Source: a virus
DNA: 40,085 nt
Reading direction: 5' to 3' (one strand)
IMG/VR virus record: IMGVR_UViG_3300029319_000139
Span: 1-40,085 of that record
Shown here: piece after piece, positions 18,831-25,002 of the stretch
How the letters are laid out: every line of letters starts with the position of its first letter
Position numbering within the stretch: the stretch's first letter is position 1
Notes under the pieces: model-generated
The model's database searches: none
The model's input: the letters and a program-made list of their open reading frames with translations, nothing else
What the model was told of the DNA's origin: nothing
Position numbers and translations under genes: made by a program

Positions 18831-20718
18831 TTAAGTCTAACATATTGTAACCCTCATAACTAGGAGTGTAATCTAATCCCATATCTGCATATGTTAGTTT
18901 CTGCAAGTTTCTAATAACTTTCATTGGAAACCAGCTTGCCATAACTATATCACTTTTATAAGAGTTTTTGTTGCCTTTTGAAGCAAAATATGATAGTTGT
19001 TTTGTGTATGCAATACTCTTAGATTGTGCTTCTGGTGAGTAAAAAGGTAAAACAATTTTGTTTTCTGCAAACATTGGTGCTAATGCTGTAACACCGAATC
19101 TTTCGTCCCATTTGTTTTTGTGTGTTTCATGTCCTTCTAATTTTATGCCATGCATATTTGCAAATTGTTTTGTAGTTTCATCTTGACGTATAGCTTTCTG
19201 AAAACCATTTTCTTCTATAACCCAGTGATAACAACCATACATATCAAACCATTTCTTTATAAGATTACGTGCTTCTTCAAGACCACCACCTTGTTGATTC
19301 TCCATATCTACCATTTGTAACTTAATATCATCAGCAGATGTTTCTACTGCCCATAAAAATCCTGCTTGATAACCTGTAGCAGCTGGGTCAAGTCCTGCTA
19401 CAAGATAAGATGATTGAGGTACATTACCTAAATCTATATTTTGGTCGTAACATTCTTTGATTACTTCAGGATTAAACAAAGATAAACCTTTAGCTTGTGC
19501 TTTGTTCAGATATACCATTTCAAATCTTTGTACACCACCAGTAGTCATAGCATCACGCTTTCTATTCATAAGCCACTTAAAACTTCTTTTGTCTTCCCAT
19601 AACATACAATCTTTATGGTCTTCTTCTTCAAACTCTGGTATTACACACATAGAATCGTGAGCTTCTTCTACTATTGTTTCCCATGCATCGTTTTCTAATA
19701 ATGCTGAATATAAATCATCTGGGTGTTGTCTTGAGCCAATAACAACCATTGCTGTATGTTCTTCTTTTCTAGAACCTAATGTTGTTGTCCACCAGTTTTT
19801 TGTATTTCTTCTTGATGCAGGTTGCATAGTTGATGAAAAATCTTCAATGTCATCTGCAATAATAATGTCACAGTCTCTAGATAGAATCTTACCACCTCTA
19901 CCTAAACCAACCATTGTAGGTGATTTTATACCTGAAACAGTCCTTGTAGATACTGTGAAACCATTTTGTGACCATGATTTACCAGTTCTTGTAGCTGGTT
20001 TGAATGAACCATTAGGTCCACAAAAATCTTCTTTTAGTTTTTCATTATTCTCTAAAGTGTCAAGAACAGAAGATACAGAGTTTTTTGCAATATCTTCATT
20101 ACCACCTATCCAAAGTATTCTGATGTTTGGATTTCTGCATATAAGCCAAACTACAAAGTGTATAAGTAATTCTGTTTTGCCATGCCTTGGTGGTGATAAT
20201 ATCATTTGTTGTCCACCATTAAGTAATGCTTTATTTATAGACTTAATCCATTTATTGTGAAAGTCTGCTGTTTCAAAAGGTACACCTAGTTCTGTAAGAA
20301 AGTATCTATCTCTAAAACCTTTGAACTCTTTTAGTGATTGCTTTGCATCATCAGATAGTTCCCAATTTTGTGTTGCTGCTTCTATTTCAATATCTTCACG
20401 ATATGCAGCCATAAGTCTTGCTACATTACCAACAGTACAACCTAGACCTGAAGCAACTTCTTGTCTAGTAATCTTTCCATTTAAAAGTTCTAATGCATAA
20501 CCTTCATTGATAAATTTTTCATAATATTGTCCACGTCTTACTGTTGCAGCTTGTGGTTGATTTACATCTTTGATAGGTAGTTTATATTCTTCACCTTTGT
20601 CTTTTGCTCTTTTAATACGCATAGATATTCTTCTATAACATTTTTTAGAACAATACTTTGTAGCGTTTGGTGGTAAAGAATTATTACAGTCGTCTGCTAT
20701 ACATACAACATTTACCAT
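18811..20718 (-). CDS. terL: Large terminase subunit with N-terminal Zn/HTH extension
   Basis: The 635-residue DNA-packaging motor has an ATPase with Walker A SPPRHGKT (175-182) and Walker B DIIIADDIED (284-293). An RNase H-like nuclease follows with acidic residues at LDPAA (D444), EEN (502-504) and KSDIV (D590). Unusually, ~160 residues precede the ATPase. These include four Cys (6, 11, 23, 27) in a zinc-knuckle arrangement and a helix-turn-helix-like stretch (81-105, TRQEVASGLGCTVGNVARLM). No separate small terminase gene is seen, so this extension may supply DNA recognition. It overlaps the portal gene by 20 bases. Confidence 0.92.
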   Translation of the reverse strand: MVNVVCIADDCNNSLPPNATKYCSKKCYRRISMRIKRAKDKGEEYKLPIKDVNQPQAATVRRGQYYEKFINEGYALELLNGKITRQEVASGLGCTVGNVARLMAAYREDIEIEAATQNWELSDDAKQSLKEFKGFRDRYFLTELGVPFETADFHNKWIKSINKALLNGGQQMILSPPRHGKTELLIHFVVWLICRNPNIRILWIGGNEDIAKNSVSSVLDTLENNEKLKEDFCGPNGSFKPATRTGKSWSQNGFTVSTRTVSGIKSPTMVGLGRGGKILSRDCDIIIADDIEDFSSTMQPASRRNTKNWWTTTLGSRKEEHTAMVVIGSRQHPDDLYSALLENDAWETIVEEAHDSMCVIPEFEEEDHKDCMLWEDKRSFKWLMNRKRDAMTTGGVQRFEMVYLNKAQAKGLSLFNPEVIKECYDQNIDLGNVPQSSYLVAGLDPAATGYQAGFLWAVETSADDIKLQMVDMENQQGGGLEEARNLIKKWFDMYGCYHWVIEENGFQKAIRQDETTKQFANMHGIKLEGHETHKNKWDERFGVTALAPMFAENKIVLPFYSPEAQSKSIAYTKQLSYFASKGNKNSYKSDIVMASWFPMKVIRNLQKLTYADMGLDYTPSYEGYNMLDLNDIPWS

Positions 20719-21002
20719 TTAACCTTGTTAGCCCAGTATGCTGCAGACATTTTACCTTTTTTGATATTTTTTGCATGTCTAGCTTTAAAAGACTTTCTCC
20801 TTGCCTTCGACCTTGCATCTTGTTTTTTACCTGCAGTAGATACTCCTTGTTGACCAAACCTAATTAGTTTAAGTTGATGACCTTCTTGTGCTAAAACAAT
20901 ATGTGATTTAGTTTTATGTTTAGGTGTACGTTTAGGTTTGTTGACACCTTTAAGTCCGTGTTTTTTAAGTAAATTCTTTTTACGTTCTGTATTATGTGGC
21001 AT
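20712..21002 (-). CDS. Basic conserved phage protein, DUF6321-like
   Basis: A 96-residue, strongly basic protein with the segments HGLKGVNKPKRTPKHKTKSH, IRFGQQGVSTAGK and KARHAKNIKKGKMSAAYWAN. These patterns recur in a small protein family of tailed phages, which I believe is the one labelled DUF6321; the number is from memory. The role is unknown. High charge suggests nucleic-acid binding. Its gene lies just upstream of terL with a 7-base overlap, so it may act in packaging or nucleoid handling. Confidence 0.7.
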   Translation of the reverse strand: MPHNTERKKNLLKKHGLKGVNKPKRTPKHKTKSHIVLAQEGHQLKLIRFGQQGVSTAGKKQDARSKARRKSFKARHAKNIKKGKMSAAYWANKVKW

Positions 21003-21136
21003 TAGCTCATCTTTGGTTTTCTTTTACCGTTCTGACGTAATTTTTTAAAATCAGCTCCAGTAATCTTATCAAAAGGTGGTGCAACTGCTGCAATCTTTTT
21101 TTGAGCTGCTGAATATTCTCCATTACCCTTTGGCAT
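21002..21136 (-). CDS. 44-aa basic protein
   Basis: This frame encodes 44 residues (MPKGNGEYSAAQKKIAAVAP, then PFDKITGADFKKLR and a basic end). It shares one base with each neighbouring frame (TAATG at 21136 and a one-base overlap at 21002), which argues strongly for translation by coupling. Very similar short proteins occur in other marine phages as far as I recall. No function known. Confidence 0.65.
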   Translation of the reverse strand: MPKGNGEYSAAQKKIAAVAPPFDKITGADFKKLRQNGKRKPKMS

Positions 21137-21309
21137 TATTTACCTACTTTCTTCTGTGCGTTAACGTGAGCTTTATTAAAACTAGCTCCTCTTCTCATAC
21201 TATTATACATATACTGCATGTGTTTTTTAGTATGATGCTTAGAATGTTTCTTCATAGCATTTTGTTGTGACTTAGTAAGTTTTGATATATCTACGCCTTT
21301 TACTTTCAT
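21136..21309 (-). CDS. 57-aa His/Lys-rich conserved phage protein
   Basis: The product (MKVKGVDISKLTKSQQNAMK, then KHSKHHTKKHMQYMYNSM) is 57 residues and strongly basic, with a His/Lys cluster at residues 20-30. The pattern DISKLT..Q...MKKHS.HHTKKHM and the ending AQKKVGK recur in small proteins of tailed phages. The ATG overlaps the preceding stop (ATGA). DNA or RNA binding is likely from charge; no direct evidence. Confidence 0.65.
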   Translation of the reverse strand: MKVKGVDISKLTKSQQNAMKKHSKHHTKKHMQYMYNSMRRGASFNKAHVNAQKKVGK

Positions 21310-21437
21310 TTCTTTTTCTTCTTTACTATTTTTTTAATCTTACCATTTTTAGTTCTAGCAAACTTATGTGTTTTAGTTTCTCTAATAAGAGTTCCATAAT
21401 ATCTTTTGCCTTTCCACATCCAACTAACTTGTGCCAT
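21306..21437 (-). CDS. 43-aa basic protein with KKKKK end
   Basis: A 43-residue frame (MAQVSWMWKGKRYYGTLIRE, ending in five Lys). The TGATG join with the frame before and the ATGA join with the frame after show coupling in the operon. The aromatic, strand-like N-terminus resembles a small SH3-like or OB-like strand pair, but it is too short to assign. Function unknown. Confidence 0.6.
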   Translation of the reverse strand: MAQVSWMWKGKRYYGTLIRETKTHKFARTKNGKIKKIVKKKKK

Positions 21438-21493
21438 CAATCATCACCTGCCCAGTTAGGATTACCTGAATATTCTATTTCTTTTTCTTCCAT
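21437..21493 (-). CDS. Possible 18-aa acidic peptide
   Basis: An 18-codon frame (MEEKEIEYSGNPNWAGDD) fits exactly between two neighbours: its ATG overlaps the upstream TAA by one base and its TGA overlaps the next ATG. It may be a true micropeptide or simply a coupling device that keeps ribosomes running between the two basic genes. It is the only acidic product in the cluster. Confidence 0.4.
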   Translation of the reverse strand: MEEKEIEYSGNPNWAGDD

Positions 21494-21690
21494 TATCTTT
21501 TTTTTCTTTTTTTTACAGCTCTAGATTTTTGTACAGCTTTTAAATCTATATATCGTCCTTCTTTATAAGCCTTAGCTGTACTTCGAATTTCACGTGCCAC
21601 AGACGCTTTAGAGTTTCTTTTATTCTGTAAATACTTAGCAGGTACACCTTTCTCATATTTGACCTTTCTTTTACTTTTTTTTCTTGGCAC
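21493..21690 (-). CDS. 65-aa basic conserved phage protein
   Basis: A 65-residue protein starting at GTG (21690), inside the end of the upstream gene (20-base overlap). The middle, GVPAKYLQNKRNSKASVARE and then AKAYKEGRYIDL, follows a pattern common in small phage proteins (a GVPKKY-like start, then a basic helix and AYKEGK). Both ends are Lys/Arg-rich. Likely nucleic-acid binding; the role is not established. Confidence 0.65.
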   Translation of the reverse strand: MPRKKSKRKVKYEKGVPAKYLQNKRNSKASVAREIRSTAKAYKEGRYIDLKAVQKSRAVKKRKKR

Positions 21691-21931
21691 TCTTGCCTCT
21701 CTTTATGTCATTATCTTGAGAATGACCACCCCTAATAAAACTATTAACTCTCCCCATAGCCCAAGCAGCCATGGAAGCTGACCTAGAACCTGATGATAAA
21801 TATGCTCCTTGTCCACGCCTATAAACTCTTGCGAGCTGTCCGTAAGTGTATTTTGACTTTGCAGCTTTTTTTCTAAGAGTTGCTTTTGTTTTTTCATTCA
21901 AAGGTTTCCTTGCAGGTTTCTTTTTCGCCAT
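21671..21931 (-). CDS. DUF5824-like small basic protein
   Basis: An 86-residue basic protein. Residues ~12-68 match the pattern of the DUF5824 phage family: LRKKAAKSKYTYGQLARVYR, then a Ser/Gly loop, then AAWAMGRVNSFI and an acidic DND. The family is common in tailed phages including those of actinobacteria, and its function is unknown. The start overlaps the stop of the upstream frame by one base. The Lys-rich C-terminus overlaps the next gene. Confidence 0.72.
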   Translation of the reverse strand: MAKKKPARKPLNEKTKATLRKKAAKSKYTYGQLARVYRRGQGAYLSSGSRSASMAAWAMGRVNSFIRGGHSQDNDIKRGKSAKKKK

Positions 21932-22140
21932 TATTCCTCTTCCATGCTATTTTTTAAATTTACCATATCTTGCATATTAATATTATAGTCAGAAACAAAC
22001 TTCTCTATCAACGCATCTATTTTAGATACATTATGTTTTTTATTTATTAATTTAGACCCACAGGCTTCTGATAAGTCAATAGCCCAACTTTTTAAATCCT
22101 CTGGTGTCTTAAAAATGTTTTGTCGATTTTTTATGGACAT
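21931..22140 (-). CDS. 69-aa helical protein
   Basis: The ATG at 22140 is preferred over the GTG six bases upstream because AGGAGG lies five bases before it. The product (MSIKNRQNIFKTPEDLKSWA...) is mostly helical and near neutral, unlike its very basic neighbours, and ends in acidic residues. No family was recognised. Confidence 0.6.
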   Translation of the reverse strand: MSIKNRQNIFKTPEDLKSWAIDLSEACGSKLINKKHNVSKIDALIEKFVSDYNINMQDMVNLKNSMEEE

Positions 22141-22169
22141 GTCCACCTCCTATCAAATAGAAAAGTAAC

Positions 22170-22349
22170 TTAAGTTACATCTTCTTTTTTTTCTTTTTGC
22201 CTTTTTTCATTCCGTAATGTTTTGGCATTAAGTTTACCTCCATATCGCTTGTTATATTCTGTACAGCCAAGATTACCACACTTTCGGTAGTCTGACTCTA
22301 TTTTGAATTTAGTATGACATGCTTTGCACGCCAACACTAATCTACTCAT
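22170..22349 (-). CDS. Zinc-ribbon miniprotein, 59 aa
   Basis: A 59-residue protein with CKAC (8-11) and CGNLGC (24-29), the four ligands of a small zinc ribbon, followed by a Lys/Glu-rich helical tail. The start overlaps the stop of the nuclease gene (ATGA), so it is translated from the same mRNA. Such ribbons bind nucleic acids or proteins. A second frame with a strong ribosome site lies inside its 3' half. Confidence 0.65.
   Translation of the reverse strand: MSRLVLACKACHTKFKIESDYRKCGNLGCTEYNKRYGGKLNAKTLRNEKRQKEKKEDVT
22175..22228 (-). CDS. Possible nested 17-aa lysine-rich peptide
   Basis: Inside the 59-aa gene, in another frame, an ATG preceded by GGAGG at a good distance (8-9 bases) opens a 17-codon frame (MPKHYGMKKGKKKKKKM). 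The ribosome site is better than that of the host gene. It could be a true micropeptide resembling the Lys-rich neighbours, or chance in an A-rich stretch. Confidence 0.35.
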   Translation of the reverse strand: MPKHYGMKKGKKKKKKM

Positions 22350-22879
22350 GCAATAAGTATCTCATCTACAATATGGTAGCTGACTGTAATCTCCTTTACG
22401 ACATTCGTAGCTAATAAATCCTTTTTTGGCACAAGCAGGGTTCGTGAAAAAAAATTTTTATTTTGGGCTTCTACTATGTTATATTTCCTGTCATACATCC
22501 AGTCTATAATGTAAGGCACTAACTCTTGTGGATTCCAATAATATAAAGTCGAAGTTGGGTATTCCCAGTAGAATAAAAAATCTGCAAACGTTTTAAGAGC
22601 AGCACCGATTTTTTTGTCTCCGTTATCTTGAACAATCATTATCTCTAATGCAAAGTTGTCTGTATCTTTTATTTGTGTATCTGTTTTTACTTCAACATAC
22701 CTAGCACCTAATTCATTGTTTATAATAAATAAATCAGCACCTTTCATTTGGTCATCGAATGTAACATCCCTGCAAATAAACTGTCGTTTACCTTCTTCGT
22801 CTGTTTTTGATTCATAATATTTTTTGACAAGGGTCTCCCCTTTTTTACCAATAGCATTTTGTGTTTCGAAATCAAACAT
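22346..22879 (-). CDS. PD-(D/E)XK-type nuclease-like protein
   Basis: The 177-residue product has the order of acidic residues expected for the restriction-endonuclease/Holliday-resolvase fold: GKKGE (E15) on a first helix, GADLF (D49), then YVEVKTD with E63-V-K65 as the E-x-K pair. Length and motif spacing fit a compact single-domain nuclease, and the C-terminal half has no clear motif. It is the first gene of the leftward operon, with AGGAGG just upstream. Roles could be branched-DNA resolution before packaging, host DNA degradation or nicking. The fold assignment is by motif only. Confidence 0.6.
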   Translation of the reverse strand: MFDFETQNAIGKKGETLVKKYYESKTDEEGKRQFICRDVTFDDQMKGADLFIINNELGARYVEVKTDTQIKDTDNFALEIMIVQDNGDKKIGAALKTFADFLFYWEYPTSTLYYWNPQELVPYIIDWMYDRKYNIVEAQNKNFFSRTLLVPKKDLLATNVVKEITVSYHIVDEILIA

Positions 22880-22897
22880 TATCCTCCTGTAAATAAC

Positions 22898-22926
22898 TTG
22901 TTTTATTCTAGCATTATGTTTATACT
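22898..22926 (+). promoter_or_regulatory. Candidate rightward promoter of the structured RNA
   Basis: TTGTTT (22898-22903), a 17-base spacer and TATACT (22921-22926; five of six consensus bases) predict a start near 22933. That is just before the first stem-forming sequences of the structured region. No coding frame lies within 850 bases downstream, which fits a promoter for a non-coding RNA. Confidence 0.45.
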
Positions 22927-22934
22927 ATCCACAA
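22905..22934 (-). promoter_or_regulatory. Candidate leftward promoter of the late operon
   Basis: On the minus strand TTGTGG (22929-22934) and TAGAAT (22905-22910; five of six consensus bases) are separated by 18 bases, placed just before the nuclease gene. It overlaps the rightward promoter on the other strand, so the two would compete for polymerase. The -35 is only a partial match. Confidence 0.35.
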
Positions 22935-23755
22935 CAAATAGTTTTTTTTAACTACAGAGTTACAGGTAAGAGCTATCGGACGGCAAAAAGCTGACTGCAT
23001 CTTATAGATGGACTGGGATTACCACAAAGTCAGTACCCAAGGACTCTTGAAAGAAAAAAATTCAAAAAATATGCATATATGTCCGCTATGCCCGAAAACA
23101 CACTACACAGTCTACTAGTAAATAATACGTGTTTTAGACTATACATACTACTAAAACGTGTTAATATACTACATAGGGAGACTAGTGTAGTCCTTGTTTG
23201 GTAATACCTGTAAGTAACCTGTAACAATAAACATCACGCAAGTGATGGTTCAACAAACATCTTGCTGGTCTCCCACTTTTTTCTAAGTAAAATTACCAGA
23301 ATATCTCGGAAACCTTACGTATATACATACCCCACCCCCTATGTTAAGACATAGGTAGCCCGACACAACGCACGGAGCATACCCCCCATTACTCTATAGT
23401 TACTCTGTAATCAAACGTTATGTCAATGAAAAGAAACGTAATACTCTAGGTACATACTGTAGTGTTTTGTATAACAAATGGTAGCCCTATGCATTGAACC
23501 ATACAAAGTACAATCATCATTGCTCAAAGTACGTTATCCCAACAAAACATTGTCCCCAAGACTGCATATCAACGCCAAGCACTTGTGCATGTCGTTGCAT
23601 ATACATGCAGTCATTAACGGGGTACTACTACTAGTTCCCCCTTACAGAAGTAGCTTTGCTACTTGGTCGGGGTGTGCTTCTAGCACATGTTTCCTTATGA
23701 GTAAAGTATTTCTACGAAATACCTAGCAATAAAAAAACGCCCACAGGCGTTTTGA
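22933..23755 (+). ncRNA. Candidate large structured non-coding RNA, about 820 nt
   Basis: No convincing gene lies here, but the stretch is packed with perfect inverted repeats. Examples are CATCT/AGATG (22998-23010), GTTTTAG/CTAAAAC (23131-23157), CATCAC-GCAA-GTGATG with a GNRA loop (23232-23247), CCTATGT-TAAG-ACATAGG (23338-23355), and GACTGCAT/ATGCAGTC (23560-23612) enclosing CAACG/CGTTG and a CUUG-loop hairpin. Three hairpins with 7-bp stems and 3-base loops follow (23648-23722). GNRA and CUUG loops appear on the plus strand only. A promoter precedes it and a terminator hairpin ends it. Long-range pairing GTTACAGGT (22959) with ACCTGTAAC (23217) would make a pseudoknot. Size and style recall GOLLD-type phage RNAs, but I cannot match a known consensus. 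Confidence 0.65.
23734..23754. terminator. Bidirectional intrinsic terminator
   Basis: AAAACGCC / GGCGTTTT with loop CACA forms a GC-rich stem, with T runs on both strands (four on plus, seven on minus). On the plus strand it would end the structured RNA before the next gene. Confidence 0.7.
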
Positions 23756-23762
23756 ATTATTG

Positions 23763-23797
23763 TTGACACATAAGGGACAAATGCTCTTGCACCCTTA
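23763..23797 (+). promoter_or_regulatory. Perfect -35 and hairpin or operator upstream of the 126-aa frame
   Basis: TTGACA (23763-23768) is a perfect -35, but no recognisable -10 lies 16-18 bases downstream. Instead TAAGGG (23771-23776) and CCCTTA (23792-23797) form an inverted repeat across the place where the -10 should be. This could be an activated promoter with a regulator site, or part of an RNA leader. Confidence 0.35.
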
Positions 23798-23825
23798 GTA
23801 GTAGCTCAGTAGAAAGGATAAAACA

Positions 23826-24206
23826 ATGAGTAATTACGTAAATAAAGAAAAGAACTACGACCCTATTGGCTCGTCTGGATACTTCGGCGTAAAACGCCTT
23901 AGTGTTCCGAGCCGAAAAGGGCAGAGTTCTTTTTATCTTGTTAAGATGAATGACTTTTGGAGTTCCAAAAGTAATTCTGTTGGAACTGTTATTAATCAAG
24001 AGCCATTGACAAACTATGATTGTATCATACAGTTTGAGGCTCTTGTAAATAACAAGAAGTTCCAACTCAACAAGAACGGAACAATGCCTAAAGAACTTGT
24101 ATCCATGATGGGAACTAACGAACTCGCACGCGAGTTCGAAGGAGTTCCATCATTAGACCAAATCAAAGAAATCAAGTCTGGTTGGTCTAAAAATCGTAAG
24201 GCATAG
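23826..24206 (+). CDS. 126-aa protein encoded within an extensively paired mRNA
   Basis: A reading frame with a good ribosome site (AAAGGA, 7 bases before ATG) encodes an unrecognised, polar 126-residue protein (MSNYVNKEKNYDPIGSSGYF...) without membrane segments. The mRNA is highly paired: GGCTCG/CGAGCC around GGCGT-AAA-ACGCC (23868-23913), ACTTTTGG/CCAAAAGT (23953-23972), CAAGAGCC/GGCTCTTG around AAACT/AGTTT and ATGAT/ATCAT (23997-24045), ATGATGGGAACT/AGTTCCATCAT around CGAACTCG/CGAGTTCG (24105-24153), and TTAGACCAA/TTGGTCTAA (24153-24190). It uses CGC, CGA and CCG codons that the neighbours avoid. It stands alone between two terminators. It may be coding, a structured RNA with a chance frame, or both. 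Confidence 0.55.
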   Translation: MSNYVNKEKNYDPIGSSGYFGVKRLSVPSRKGQSSFYLVKMNDFWSSKSNSVGTVINQEPLTNYDCIIQFEALVNNKKFQLNKNGTMPKELVSMMGTNELAREFEGVPSLDQIKEIKSGWSKNRKA

Positions 24207-24217
24207 TTCCTATGTTG

Positions 24218-24261
24218 TATAGCTCGGGGGGATTTATCCCCCCTTGCTATATATTTTTTTT
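24218..24261 (+). terminator. Strong intrinsic terminator
   Basis: TATAGC and GCTATA flank GGGGGGA-TTTA-TCCCCCC, giving two stacked stems with a small internal loop, followed after two bases by a run of eight T. It ends the transcript of the 126-aa frame. Confidence 0.85.
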
Positions 24262-24264
24262 ATT

Positions 24265-24480
24265 CTAAAAAAAAGTTTTAGCTAGTATCATACCGAAACC
24301 TACCCCCCCATACAAGAAAGAGAACCCCATACAGACCTCAAAAATTTTTTTTTCTTTCGGATATGCTATGGGGAAGTGTTCTCTTTACACGCGTGAAAAG
24401 GGATTGTCAAGTCTTGCTCTTACATGGGGAAAGTTGCAAAGCAAAAATTTTGGCGTAAGATTTTCGGCAAGACATTTTTT
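24265..24480 (+). promoter_or_regulatory. Structured leader or small RNA with pseudoknot and attenuator-like stem
   Basis: AAGAGAAC-CCCATA (24318-24331) pairs with TATGGG and, after a 5-base bulge, GTTCTCTT (24367-24385). CCGAAA (24293-24298) pairs with TTTCGG (24355-24360) inside that loop, forming a possible pseudoknot. An 8-base palindrome CACGCGTG follows at 24388. GTCTTGC-TCTTAC (24411-24423) then pairs with GTAAGA and GCAAGAC (24455-24473), followed by six T, like an intrinsic terminator just before the zinc-finger gene. It could be a regulatory leader with an attenuator, or a separate small RNA. No known riboswitch was recognised. Confidence 0.5.
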
Positions 24481-24519
24481 GTTCTTATATTTATTTATAT
24501 TGTAGAAAGGAAATAGATT

Positions 24520-25002
24520 ATGGGTAGAAAAAAGTATGTTCAACATACTCCTAAGACAAAGAAAGCATTGACTAAGGTTGTCGAGAGAAATGGTAAGTTA
24601 GTTCATATCTATGTAGATACGGGATTACCTATCATCTCTAGTACAGCAGAGTATATGCACAATGTAGAGAATGCAGTTATACCTCATACTGACTGTAGGT
24701 ATTGTGGTAAATCTACTGACGCTATATCAAGTCTTTGTTACGAGTGTAGAGAATTGAACAAGGATTTAGAGATGAAGATGAAAAGGATTGCTAAGGTAAC
24801 GAGAGAGCAAGTCAAGGAAGGTACTGTTACTGAAACCGATAAAGGTTTAGTTCCTGACAAGTTCGGGGTTACTGATGCAAGTTGGAAGCCCTATGCAGAT
24901 ACGCCTGTCATAGAGGAAGCCTATAGAACATGCAGTAAATGTTACATTGTCTTACCAAGAGACTTTGGTCGTAAAAGACTTTGTGAATCCTGCAGAAGCT
25001 AA
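24520..25002 (+). CDS. Double zinc-finger protein, 160 aa
   Basis: A 160-residue basic protein with two treble-clef or ribbon-like Cys4 modules: CRYC...CYEC (Cys 59, 62, 73, 76) and CSKC...CESC (Cys 138, 141, 155, 158), joined by a charged helical linker. The N-terminus is Lys-rich. Cys4 modules of this kind usually bind nucleic acid, so a transcription or RNA-binding factor is plausible. AAAGGA precedes the ATG. The gene starts the rightward early operon and lies between two structured RNA stretches. Its own mRNA also has several nested stems (for example AGTATGT-TCA-ACATACT near the start). Confidence 0.65.
   Translation: MGRKKYVQHTPKTKKALTKVVERNGKLVHIYVDTGLPIISSTAEYMHNVENAVIPHTDCRYCGKSTDAISSLCYECRELNKDLEMKMKRIAKVTREQVKEGTVTETDKGLVPDKFGVTDASWKPYADTPVIEEAYRTCSKCYIVLPRDFGRKRLCESCRS

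Noticed and set aside
23131-23157. GTTTTAGA-like sequence resembling a type II CRISPR repeat
   Set aside because: Single copy, no repeat-spacer array and no cas gene; it is one side of a local hairpin.
23030-23227. 65-codon minus-strand frame in the same region
   Set aside because: No ribosome site and overlaps long inverted repeats; antisense shadow.
23478-23726. 82-codon plus-strand frame inside the first structured RNA
   Set aside because: No ribosome site, unnatural composition, and the sequence is explained by perfect stems; treated as a chance frame.
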